NCBI GenBank assembly: GCA_039908095.1
Contig: JAMOBJ010000002.1
Coordinates: 87,331 to 151,330, forward strand
From: Nitrospirae bacterium YQR-1
GTDB lineage: Bacteria; Nitrospirota; Thermodesulfovibrionia; Thermodesulfovibrionales; Magnetobacteriaceae
Direction of reading: 5' to 3'
DNA length: 64,000 nucleotides
Shown here: in pieces, positions 18,401-25,637 of the stretch
Position numbering within the stretch: the stretch's first letter is position 1
Layout: each line of letters starts with the position of its first letter
Translations under genes and position numbers: made by a program
Notes under the pieces: model-generated
Seen by the model: only the letters and a program-made list of their open reading frames with translations
Database searches by the model: none
Told to the model about the DNA's origin: nothing

Positions 18401-18426
18401 ATTTCAGGTCTGCCTGTCTCTGTCAT
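15424..18426 (-). CDS. Family 2 glycosyltransferase fused to HAD-superfamily hydrolase (COG5610-like)
   Basis: 1000 residues. Residues 8 to about 270 form a GT2 domain (ISVVMPAYNHEMYVDEAIES; IINSDD with D94-D95 as the donor-site acidic pair). From about 328 there is a HAD domain with nucleophile motif SFDLFDT (D336 and D339), a second motif in MIAISDMYLD, and the Mg-site motif ILHIGDHKEADY. The remaining 400 residues are helical and unassigned, as in other COG5610-type proteins found in capsule and O-antigen loci. The GT part is closely related to the next gene upstream (18636-19544). It is probably a soluble surface-glycan synthesis enzyme; sugar unknown. It has its own promoter. Confidence 0.85.
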   Translation of the reverse strand: MTETGRPEISVVMPAYNHEMYVDEAIESVLSQTFKDFELVIVNDGSTDGTEAVIKRYDDPRIRYYYQENGGSHDAINKGISLSRGDYVAIINSDDAFYCDRLEVLLNTAKTEGLDFVVSAVTLIDGNSNIISDPAHIWIKWYEKLKTAYRENESPLKAIMVGNYTISTSNFFVKRTLFDEIGTLSNLRYVLDYDFAIRAMKRDESKFRFLVESEHLLYRLHGKNTILSDTVSAHLEAYELISEAVKHIFGKEIIPSVDHLKEMTYCIRSLSGGYENFASQLLTERYIIRNSFSHKLGKLLTLRTFKEKKGKTVKDVQSLKAGIELFIDDVDVVSFDLFDTVFDRHIEPPERVKALVSELISKYLRDTYGKELAAIDILLIRNEVETNLRNFNATHGEDYECSYKSVVRAMSEKILGRLDEDFVKQVIVFEIITENQAIYVKDGMMDLIKWIKSRGKKMIAISDMYLDKDILWEIIRLKSLAGLFSSLYVSSERALNKISGNLFKHVMFSEKTLPERILHIGDHKEADYKVPVSLGFKAIRFYDLKQHKKKHILKTYNTLANNNIYWCGRYLLQLVKPSRETTESSFFYHYGYTLLGPLYALFVYGVIEAVKRFHLKKLFFIAREGDLFLEIYNRLAGNFFKKDELPEALYVYITRKTTALPSIYKGLTKEKAWMTFHKPQKEGLQSLFDVYGLHESEFEEIALKSGFLSLQEPVREKDNWCLTVMLKDQRFQKLVKKKARKERHMLRDYLRQTGFFGSKSVAFIDIGWSGSIQKFLDDTFGNRPDYPHLYGLYFGFSNGARYVFNSAKNTIVGVLFDDRYSSPVERIFSRFEELFEEGARALHATVTGYKNNPHTKEIEPIYKDDSDRAREIELQHNSDISDIRRGVLDFTEEFRKALVLTNYTFSELKPFFMTMAERAVAFPKKDEIKELFSIKHAEDFGRKNITDLSGCMIEKKSVLLSPAAFKRIVKDSMWRYGTAKSLGIPGMNVFFRLLDIVRGI

Positions 18427-18518
18427 ACAAAAATAAGCCGCTCTCTCACCCTAACGGTATAACCTCCCTGCTATCTTATGAAAAAATAATAGTGTTGTTC
18501 TTAATATGACTATTTTTA

Positions 18519-18548
18519 ATTTTAAGTTAAAGCGCAGTGTTTTGTCAA
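18519..18548 (-). promoter_or_regulatory. Sigma-70-type promoter for the GT2-HAD gene
   Basis: On the minus strand, TTGACA and TAAAAT are separated by 18 bp, about 93 bp upstream of the start at 18426. Confidence 0.6.
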
Positions 18549-18635
18549 GTTTCGGCATTACAGAGCACCTATTGTCATTGAAAGAGTCAGCCTTAACAGC
18601 TGTCCCGGCTACCCTTCAGTGAGGATTGCTGCTCA

Positions 18636-19544
18636 TTACCCTGTGACAGCGGAAATGGCCTTGGCCAGTTTGAACAGGGTGGTGCCCGGTTTTATATATT
18701 TTTTAATATATCTTTTTACAGAAAATCCCATATGTCCCTCGCAAAGGGTTTTTATTGCAAGGGTCATTTCAGTGAGATGATCAATTGCAGGGGCTATGTC
18801 CGCCCCATAGGTATGCTTAAGCGCATCGGCTACCAGAGTGTAAGCCTCAAGATGGGCTGCGACAGGGTCCTTGAGTATCGTGTTGTCCCCATGCAAGCGG
18901 TAAAAAAACAAGGGGGTATCAACTAAAAAAAAGAAACCCTTTTCGTTAAATTCCATCGCCCTTATGGCGTATTCGTAATCAAGAGTATATTTCAGGCTGC
19001 TCAGGTAGCCTATTTTTCCTATAATGCTCCTTCGAAAAAAAAAGTTGGACGTGCTTATTGTATAGTTACCGGCTAGTATTGCCATAAGCGGAGACGGTGT
19101 TTTTCTGTAAACGTCTTTGAGCCCTTCGTACCATTTTATCCATATATGGCCGGTATCGGTAATGGCATCGGAGTTTCTGTCTATCAGGGTTAAATCTGTC
19201 ACAAGAAAGTCAAGCTTGTCGTTTACGGCCTTATTATAAAGAACCTCAAGCCTGTTACAACGGTACAAATCATCAGAGTTAATTATCGAAACATAATCGC
19301 CCTTTGCAAGACTTAATCCTTTGTTTATTGCAGCGTGAGAACCGGCATTTTCCTGATAATAGCACACTATACGGCTATCTGTATATTGCTTTATAATATC
19401 AGCAGTGCCGTCCTGCGAACCGTCGTTTATTATTATAAACTCAAAATCACTAAAACTCTGCATCAACACACTCTCTATTGCTTCAGCCACAAAAAGCTCA
19501 TGGTTGTAGGCGGGCATCACAACACTTATTTTTGGACTGTCCAT
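18636..19544 (-). CDS. Family 2 glycosyltransferase, paralogue of the GT2-HAD N-terminal half
   Basis: 302 residues. The GT-A fold starts at residue 5 (ISVVMPAYNHELFVAEAIES) and has the acidic donor site IINSDD. Similarity to residues 1-270 of the neighbouring 1000-residue protein is strong throughout (shared AYNHE, YYQENxGSHxAINKG, ILAGNYTISTSNFF-type and YRLHGxNTIL blocks), so the two arose by duplication. The protein stops where the HAD part begins in its neighbour. A consensus promoter lies 65 bp upstream. Probably adds a sugar in surface-polysaccharide synthesis. Confidence 0.87.
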   Translation of the reverse strand: MDSPKISVVMPAYNHELFVAEAIESVLMQSFSDFEFIIINDGSQDGTADIIKQYTDSRIVCYYQENAGSHAAINKGLSLAKGDYVSIINSDDLYRCNRLEVLYNKAVNDKLDFLVTDLTLIDRNSDAITDTGHIWIKWYEGLKDVYRKTPSPLMAILAGNYTISTSNFFFRRSIIGKIGYLSSLKYTLDYEYAIRAMEFNEKGFFFLVDTPLFFYRLHGDNTILKDPVAAHLEAYTLVADALKHTYGADIAPAIDHLTEMTLAIKTLCEGHMGFSVKRYIKKYIKPGTTLFKLAKAISAVTG

Positions 19545-19608
19545 CTTCCGGCTGCCGGCTATTTGTGATACATTTTTGATTTCATAATCTGTTATAATTC
19601 CTGTATTG

Positions 19609-19637
19609 ATTATAAGTTACCCCTGATCTTTTGTCAA
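19609..19637 (-). promoter_or_regulatory. Perfect-consensus sigma-70 promoter for the GT2 gene
   Basis: On the minus strand, TTGACA, a 17-bp spacer and TATAAT match the consensus at all twelve positions, ending 65 bp from the start codon at 19544. A second TTGACA lies 20 bp further upstream. Confidence 0.78.
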
Positions 19638-19746
19638 CATCAGAGGGCTGTGTCAACTCTTTATTTCAGGCAGGTATCAAATAGGACTTTTACATAAGAT
19701 AAAACAAGCTGTCTATAGCAGAGTTCTTAAACCTTTAAAAAGAAAA

Positions 19747-21309
19747 TTGTTCAGAAAAAATCATGGATTTTTCATAAAAAGGAAGGACTATCAGCGTTGG
19801 ATTTTGCTTAATGAACCACACGCCACCACCCAAAAATCATGTGATTTCAAACATAACCCGTCCTTTGCCATAATCGTGGTTTCTGACAGCTCCGGCATTA
19901 ATGACTCAATCACCTCACTGAGACAGCCAAACTGCAATATTTATGTTGTGGCGGAAGCTCTTGTTGTGGATACGATAAATACCCGTTGTCTCTCCGTGGA
20001 TTATATTTTATATATCGGAAAAGACTGTGTGATGGAGCCTTTTGCCCTGGATGAGTATATTTGCATTATAAATGAAATCCCTGATGTTGACTTTATATAT
20101 TCCAACCATGATTACATCAGCCGCCGCAAAAACAGGCGGTTTTGCCCTGTGTTTAAACCCTCTCCGGCCTCAGAAACCCTTTACCGCCTCAACTATGTGG
20201 GAGACGTTTGGGTGGTAAGAAGGGAGTTTATCAGCGGGCTTTCTATTTCCTCCGTCAATTGTCTAAGCCTTGAGGTGTCTCTTCATGTGTGTAAAATGAA
20301 AGGACGGAGCCACTGTATCTCAAGGGTGCTCTTTCACGTAAGTGTCGAGAGAGAAGATGAAAGGGCAATTGAGTTTTCAGGCGGCTGCGATGAGGTTTTA
20401 ACCTCTTATATCAAAAGCGGTACCGATACCGGTTTTAGTCTTCAGAAGCAAAACCCCTCCGGTATATACAGTGTTAATTATATATTGAAATCAACCCCGC
20501 TAATCTCAATCATAATACCAAATAAGGACAACAGCTCTGTGCTGAAAAAATGTACAGACTCAATTCTTTCAAAAAGCACTTATAGAAACTTTGAAATAGT
20601 AATAGCCGAAAACGGCAGTGTTACAAATCAAACATTTCTGCTCTATGACAACCTAAAAAAAAAAGAAAATATAAAAATAATAACGATACCCGGCAAGTTT
20701 AACTATTCACGGGTAAATAACCGGGCTGTTGCCGAGTCCTCCGGGGACGTTTTAATTTTTCTGAATAACGACACGGAGGTAATAACGCCTCAGTGGATGG
20801 AAAAAATGCTCTGTCATGCTCTGAAAACCGGAACCGCAGCGGTAGGGGCAAAACTGTACTACCCTGACGGCACAATTCAACACGGTGGTTTAGTGCTGGG
20901 ATTTGGGGGTGTTGCAGGGGACCCTTTTCAGGGTGCAGACGGTAGAAGTGACGGATACCTGTATGCACTTCAAGCTGTGCGAAACGTATCTGCCGTAACC
21001 GGGGCTTGTCTTATGCTTCGCAGAGAGCTGTTTGACCATATCGGGGGTTTTGATGAAAGCCTTCCCCTTGCTTACAATGACGTTGACCTGTGTTTACGCC
21101 TAAATGCCGCAGGGTTTGAGACAATCTGGAGCCCCGAAAGTGAACTCCGCCACTATGAGTCTGTAAGCAGGGGATACGATATCACTGCCGGCAAGAAACT
21201 GCGGCTTAAAAATGAATCTGATATTTTTACAAATAAATGGAAAGCGGTGCTTCAAAAAGGGGACCCTCACTTTAGCTCTGACTTATACTTTTTATATGAG
21301 AGTTTCTGA
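19747..21309 (+). CDS. Two-domain family 2 glycosyltransferase
   Basis: 520 residues as called from a TTG codon. The N-terminal half has a YQRWI motif (19-23) and a degenerate GT-like region (VDFIYSNHDYIS). The C-terminal half is a full GT2 domain: LISIIIPNKDNSSVLKKC, FLNNDTEVI as the donor site, VTGACLMLRRELFDHIGGFD, and YNDVDLCLRL as the acceptor/base region. This layout is common in O-antigen and rhamnan synthesis. The frame is open upstream to about 19627 and reads as a plausible basic N terminus (KIKQAVYSRVLKPLKRK), but it holds no ATG, so either TTG is used, a rare start is used, or the start was lost. No good Shine-Dalgarno is seen. Confidence 0.78.
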   Translation: MFRKNHGFFIKRKDYQRWILLNEPHATTQKSCDFKHNPSFAIIVVSDSSGINDSITSLRQPNCNIYVVAEALVVDTINTRCLSVDYILYIGKDCVMEPFALDEYICIINEIPDVDFIYSNHDYISRRKNRRFCPVFKPSPASETLYRLNYVGDVWVVRREFISGLSISSVNCLSLEVSLHVCKMKGRSHCISRVLFHVSVEREDERAIEFSGGCDEVLTSYIKSGTDTGFSLQKQNPSGIYSVNYILKSTPLISIIIPNKDNSSVLKKCTDSILSKSTYRNFEIVIAENGSVTNQTFLLYDNLKKKENIKIITIPGKFNYSRVNNRAVAESSGDVLIFLNNDTEVITPQWMEKMLCHALKTGTAAVGAKLYYPDGTIQHGGLVLGFGGVAGDPFQGADGRSDGYLYALQAVRNVSAVTGACLMLRRELFDHIGGFDESLPLAYNDVDLCLRLNAAGFETIWSPESELRHYESVSRGYDITAGKKLRLKNESDIFTNKWKAVLQKGDPHFSSDLYFLYESF

Positions 21310-21446
21310 AATAATTAATCTTTTGTTATTGACATTTATGAATAAATTTGTTTAGCCTATAGCCAGTCAAGATAGTACTCTGCCTGCTGACAGGTATGAG
21401 GAGCACCTTTTATAAACGGTTTTTAAAGTAAGGAGGCTTGTCACTC

Positions 21447-22604
21447 ATGAAGAGAATAGTGGTCATTGGTGGTGGAAGCGGTGGTGTAATGTTTTCAAAC
21501 CGCATGAGAAGGGAATTCAGTCCTGATGACGTAGAAATTGTGGTAATTGAGCGTAGTGAAAAGCATTTCTACCAGCCGGCATTTACTCTGGTCGTTTTTG
21601 GCCTTGATGAGCCAAGGAATTTAATTAGGCCTGTAAAAGATTTATTTTTTGAGGGCATAACACTGGTGCATGATGAGGCTACAAAGATTGATGCAGGAAA
21701 TAACAAGGTAATAACAGGGAAAAGCGGTGAGCTGTACTACGACTATCTGGTAATAGCAACCGGAGCAAAATTAATTTTAGATGAGACCGAGGGTTTAAAA
21801 GAGAGTTTGGAGGCAAACAAAAATGTGTTTACCTTCTATAACCTCAACGGAGCGATAAGTCTCAGGGATAAGCTTAAAGATATGGACGGTGGCACAATAG
21901 TATCAACCATAAGTGAGATGCCGATAAAATGTCCTGCCGCCCCTATGAAGTTTATCATGATGGCTGAGGATACGATGAGGCTTAAAGGACTCAGAAACAA
22001 GTTTAAATTTGTCTTTACAACCCCGATGCCTGCGGTTTTCAGCAGGGAGCCGTATGCCTCGAAGTTAAACTCCATATTTGCAACAAGGGGTATTGAGACC
22101 GTCCCGAACTTTACACCGTCTGAAGTTGACCACAACAAGGGAGTGCTGAAGGATTTCGGCGGAAAAGAGGTTAAATTTGACCTTCTGTCCATAACCCCAC
22201 CTCATGGCGGCGAGTTTGTAATCGAGAACTCTGAAAACGTAGGGGATGCAGCTGGATGGGTAAGCTGTGATAAAAATCTGATGGTAAGCAAAAAGTTTGC
22301 TAATATTTACGGTATTGGAGATGCAACCGATTTCCCGACATCCAAGACCGCCTCGGGTATTAGAAAGCAGGCGAAGGTGCTCGTGGAGCGCCTCAAGGCA
22401 AACATAAATGGTGAGGTATCCGACGTAAAGTACGACGGAGAGATCATATGCCCGATGCTTACTAAATACAAGAGGGTTATGTTTGCACATTTTAACTACG
22501 ATGAATCCATTTCACCTGCCTTAGAAAGCTACTCCAACTGGGTACTCAAGGTACACATGCTCAGGCCTCTTTACTGGAACCTCATGCTTAACGGCTTAGT
22601 GTAA
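21447..22604 (+). CDS. Sulfide:quinone oxidoreductase-type FAD flavoprotein
   Basis: Probably oxidises sulfide to sulfane sulfur and passes electrons to the quinone pool. The N-terminal FAD-binding motif VVIGGGSGG starts at residue 4. Conserved redox cysteines sit at C162 (IKCPAAPMK) and C335 (IICPMLTK), with a further C274. GIGDATDFP is the second FAD-contact motif. The C terminus is hydrophobic and amphipathic (RPLYWNLMLNGLV), as in peripheral SQR. AGGAGG at 21431-21436 lies 10 bp before the ATG at 21447, so I reject the TTG at 21438. It is followed after 10 bp by a DUF1641 gene, a common SQR partner. Confidence 0.88.
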   Translation: MKRIVVIGGGSGGVMFSNRMRREFSPDDVEIVVIERSEKHFYQPAFTLVVFGLDEPRNLIRPVKDLFFEGITLVHDEATKIDAGNNKVITGKSGELYYDYLVIATGAKLILDETEGLKESLEANKNVFTFYNLNGAISLRDKLKDMDGGTIVSTISEMPIKCPAAPMKFIMMAEDTMRLKGLRNKFKFVFTTPMPAVFSREPYASKLNSIFATRGIETVPNFTPSEVDHNKGVLKDFGGKEVKFDLLSITPPHGGEFVIENSENVGDAAGWVSCDKNLMVSKKFANIYGIGDATDFPTSKTASGIRKQAKVLVERLKANINGEVSDVKYDGEIICPMLTKYKRVMFAHFNYDESISPALESYSNWVLKVHMLRPLYWNLMLNGLV

Positions 22605-22614
22605 GGAGCGCGCT

Positions 22615-23328
22615 ATGGTAAAGAAAAACACGGAAGTAAGCTTAAGCAGTACAGAGAAGATGGCCGCGCAAGTTAATGATATACACAACAGGCTTAGCAT
22701 AATGGAAGGAATGTATGCTGATATGATGCCTGCTATGGAGAAAATCACCAAGGAGATTGGGGATACCCTAAATGCTCTCAGAGTCCGCTACGAAAGGGAT
22801 GAAACAATCGAACTGCTTAAAAAAGTAGGCGACAGCATTCCAACTTTCATTATGATGCTTGATGCAATGAAGGCATTTAAAGGGTTTTTTGAGGATTTAA
22901 TGCCGGCTGTCAACACTATCATGAAAGAGATCACACCGTCTGTTAATTCACTTAGGATGGCATTTGAAAGGGACGAAACCCTTGAGGTGCTTATTAAAAC
23001 AGGTGAATGTATGCCATCGTTCGTTAAACTTCTTGATTTCTTAAATAAGTTTGACAGAGACGGCGGCTTGGACTTCACACTTGAGGCGGCATATGCCAAA
23101 GAAACAGAAGTTATGATGAAGGGTATGGAAAAATGCGCTGTCCGCACCATGCAACAACTTATGGAAAAACCCCTCAAACCCGGTATGATGAATATCTTTA
23201 GTGCACTAAAGGACCCGGAGGTTCAGAAAGGGTTCATACTAATGACCACCTTTGCAAGGAATATGCCCCAGTGTATGCTTGAAACCATTGAGGCAAGCGG
23301 AGAGTCTCTTAAACCTAAAACAAGGTAA
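22615..23328 (+). CDS. DUF1641 protein with internal duplication
   Basis: 237-residue helical protein without signal peptide. DUF1641 proteins are found beside sulfide:quinone oxidoreductases and formate dehydrogenases; a role as accessory or membrane-docking subunit is suggested, not proven. Residues about 42-85 and 100-143 are a tandem duplicate: each contains a KEI-x8-LR, (Y/F)ERDET(I/L)E(L/V)L, K-x-G-(D/E)-x-(I/M)-P-(T/S)-F pattern. AAGGAG precedes the ATG at good spacing. It lies 10 bp after the SQR stop, so the pair is one operon. Confidence 0.8.
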   Translation: MVKKNTEVSLSSTEKMAAQVNDIHNRLSIMEGMYADMMPAMEKITKEIGDTLNALRVRYERDETIELLKKVGDSIPTFIMMLDAMKAFKGFFEDLMPAVNTIMKEITPSVNSLRMAFERDETLEVLIKTGECMPSFVKLLDFLNKFDRDGGLDFTLEAAYAKETEVMMKGMEKCAVRTMQQLMEKPLKPGMMNIFSALKDPEVQKGFILMTTFARNMPQCMLETIEASGESLKPKTR

Positions 23329-23611
23329 CAATTTAAAATAACCGCATAGAACGATCCAGCCTTCCGTTGGGGAATGTTACCTCCGCCCTTACGGGAGAGG
23401 GCTAGGGCAAGGGGTACGATTTTTTATAATCACCCTCCAAGAGCCTCTCCCGTCAAGTGAGGGGAGAAAAGAAGGGCATATTACCATGCCTGAGATGAAA
23501 TAAATTATCCTCTAATACCAAGCACTTGGAGAGAGTTCTTCAGGAGCGCCCGATTCCCTGAGACTGGTGTTCTTGTTTGCAGCATAACAGAAATGATATA
23601 GTTACTAAGCA
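23329..23611. repeat. Gene-free spacer with dispersed-repeat sequence
   Basis: No coding frame is convincing. G/C-rich palindromic-type sequence is present (a CCTCTCCCGT-type arm near 23440 and a CTTACGGGAGAGGG arm near 23390, facing each other). A single ATACCAAG end of the dispersed family lies at about 23515, followed by CACTTGG. No promoter of quality was seen for the next gene. Confidence 0.45.
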
Positions 23612-25285
23612 ATGAGGTTTAAGAAGCTAAATTCAGAGTTTTTTAATGATACACGAAATATTCGTTTCATCCTTACACTGTTTGTTTTGTGTGTGACATT
23701 TGTTTGTATTGGTGTGTTTAGCGTCAAGGATGACAATCTTGTTAATGATGAGACGGCGCATATTCCATCTGGTTATGCAGCTCTAAAGGAACAGAATTTT
23801 ATCTTAAATTTAGAGCATCCGCCAATGCTTAAAATGATTGCCGCAGTGCCGATGCTTTTTCAGAAAGTTAATTATAAGTCCGATTTAGTCTCCAACACAC
23901 CTGCTGATGAGTGGAAGGAGGGATACAGATTTTTTGACCTCAATAAAAGCAACTTTGACACTGTATTACTTTCCGGACGTGTTGCACTCATATTATTTCA
24001 TGCTTTTTTCCTGTTTGTCCTTGGTTTACTCCTAAAGCAGATAATCTCTCCGGTATTTGCCTGCTTAGGCGTATTTTTCATTGCTTTTGAACCAAACTTT
24101 CTGGCACATGCCCGTTATATTACAACTGATGCAGGGATTACCGTCTTTACGGTGCTTTCACTGGTATCTTTTGGGGTTTTTCTGGAAAGACAACAGCGAA
24201 TTTATATATGGCTTACGGCTGTGTTTTTGGGTGGAGCACTCTTAAGCAAATTTTCAGGACTTGCCGTGTATTTTCTTATTTTAGCATTTCTGATGTTTAA
24301 CCGTTTTAAACAAATGTTTAATGCAAAGCGCACTTTTGCGCTGATTTTTATTGTGCCGGTGTTGATGTTATATCTGGTTTATTTTGGAGTTGGTTGGGCA
24401 ATAAATCCAATGCAGCTAAATTTTGTTATTACAAATGACAAGCAGGCAACAGAGCCGTCATGGCAGACAAATGTGTTTTTTAGACCGGTGGTACTATATA
24501 AAACCGGCTTAAAACATATAACGGAGCGGACTCAACTGGGAGCGGGAGGGGGGCATCCACCTCAGTATCTTAACGGAGAGATCAGATATGATAAGGGCTG
24601 GTGGTATTACTTTCTCATTGCTCTGCTATATAAAGAAACCCCTATACTTTTGATTTTATTTGCCTCAGGCCTGCTGTTTTTTAGATGGCGCAATCACAAG
24701 ACACAGCCGCTTGAGATAATGTTGCTATTGTATTCGGTGCTTTATTTGTCAACAACCTTCACCTCAAGCTTAAACATCGGCATTCGCCACATACAGCCGA
24801 TGATTGCTACTTTAACTCTTTTTTCGGTTTTAGTTTTATCTTATCAACATTTTTGGTTAAAGTTCCGGCTGTGGCATTTAGCCGTTGTGTTACAACTACT
24901 TAGTATAATCAGCGTCTATCCTTATTATCTTGCATATTTCAATGTTATTGCAGGCGGTCCTGCCAATGGTTATAAACATCTGCTGGATTCTAATCTTGAT
25001 TGGGGGCAAAATCTTAAGCGGCTCTACATATGGGCTCAGAAAAACAAAATTGATAAGATGATTGTACAGACATGGATTGGGACCCCTGTGGATTATTACG
25101 ATGAGGGCAAAATTTTTAAACCGCCGCCAAAACAGCAACTCTATATGGGACATGGTTATCCGGAGGTGTATTTTGCCGTCAATATCACTTCAATCAAACT
25201 AAGTAAAGAATCCCTTGGAATGCTGGAGAGTTTAACGCCGGTTGCCATAATCGGACACAGTATTTATGTGTATCATTTTCCTTAG
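23612..25285 (+). CDS. GT39/PMT-type membrane glycosyltransferase
   Basis: 557 residues with about ten hydrophobic helices. The first loop contains VNDETAHIPSGYAAL and LNLEHPP, matching the catalytic Asp-Glu loop of dolichyl/undecaprenyl-phosphate sugar transferases (GT39, ArnT and PMT relatives). SNLDWGQNLKRL near the end is a recurring motif of the bacterial branch. It should use a lipid-linked sugar donor at the periplasmic face. The GtrB-like protein of this window could make the donor, but the acceptor is unknown. It stands alone between the DUF1641 gene and cas6. Confidence 0.82.
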   Translation: MRFKKLNSEFFNDTRNIRFILTLFVLCVTFVCIGVFSVKDDNLVNDETAHIPSGYAALKEQNFILNLEHPPMLKMIAAVPMLFQKVNYKSDLVSNTPADEWKEGYRFFDLNKSNFDTVLLSGRVALILFHAFFLFVLGLLLKQIISPVFACLGVFFIAFEPNFLAHARYITTDAGITVFTVLSLVSFGVFLERQQRIYIWLTAVFLGGALLSKFSGLAVYFLILAFLMFNRFKQMFNAKRTFALIFIVPVLMLYLVYFGVGWAINPMQLNFVITNDKQATEPSWQTNVFFRPVVLYKTGLKHITERTQLGAGGGHPPQYLNGEIRYDKGWWYYFLIALLYKETPILLILFASGLLFFRWRNHKTQPLEIMLLLYSVLYLSTTFTSSLNIGIRHIQPMIATLTLFSVLVLSYQHFWLKFRLWHLAVVLQLLSIISVYPYYLAYFNVIAGGPANGYKHLLDSNLDWGQNLKRLYIWAQKNKIDKMIVQTWIGTPVDYYDEGKIFKPPPKQQLYMGHGYPEVYFAVNITSIKLSKESLGMLESLTPVAIIGHSIYVYHFP

Positions 25286-25342
25286 TTCAATCTCAACCTA
25301 AGCAATCAGGTGTCTCTAATAGTAAACAAAACGCTGCCGATA

Positions 25343-25385
25343 TTGCATTTATTCCAATTCTAACTCATTAGACAAATAAATGCAA
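25343..25385. repeat. 11-bp inverted repeat between GT39 gene and cas6
   Basis: TTGCATTTATT (25343-25353) and its exact complement AATAAATGCAA (25375-25385) flank a 21-base centre. No U-tract follows, so it is a weak terminator candidate at best. It may also be a protein-binding site. Confidence 0.5.
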
Positions 25386-25440
25386 CCCGCTAAAGAAAGG
25401 TCTGTCAATCTTTAATGAAAGCGAAAACATGGACTTTTAA

Positions 25441-25528
25441 CCACACAACTATGGCGATATTGCCACACATGTATGGCTAAATAACCACACATGTAGGTAT
25501 AATGTTCCACAAGATTGAACCGTAAACG
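25441..25528 (+). repeat. Four tandem degenerate 22-bp units upstream of cas6
   Basis: CCACA boxes start at 25441, 25463, 25485 and 25507, exactly 22 bp apart. The second and third read CCACACATGTA; the first reads CCACACAACTA; the fourth is reduced to CCACAAGATT. A TATAAT hexamer (25498-25503) lies inside the third unit. Two helical turns per unit would place all boxes on one face of the DNA, which fits a multi-site operator or iteron. No CRISPR-like repeat/spacer alternation is present. Confidence 0.6.
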
Positions 25529-25637
25529 TTAAACTATCCTTCAATATCTAACACTTGCCGGTTTCGTTTTGTTTGGCATGGAATTTGCTACCCTGCTTAT
25601 GGAGAACAATACCAATTTTGAATATCAGGGGAAGCTT

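Noticed and set aside
25441..25528. CRISPR array next to cas6
   Set aside because: The units are 22 bp, degenerate and directly abutting; there is no conserved 28-37 bp repeat with unique spacers here or elsewhere in the window.
25569..25637. TTG start and 23-residue extension of Cas6
   Set aside because: No Shine-Dalgarno at the TTG, while the ATG at 25638 has one and matches the normal Cas6 beginning.
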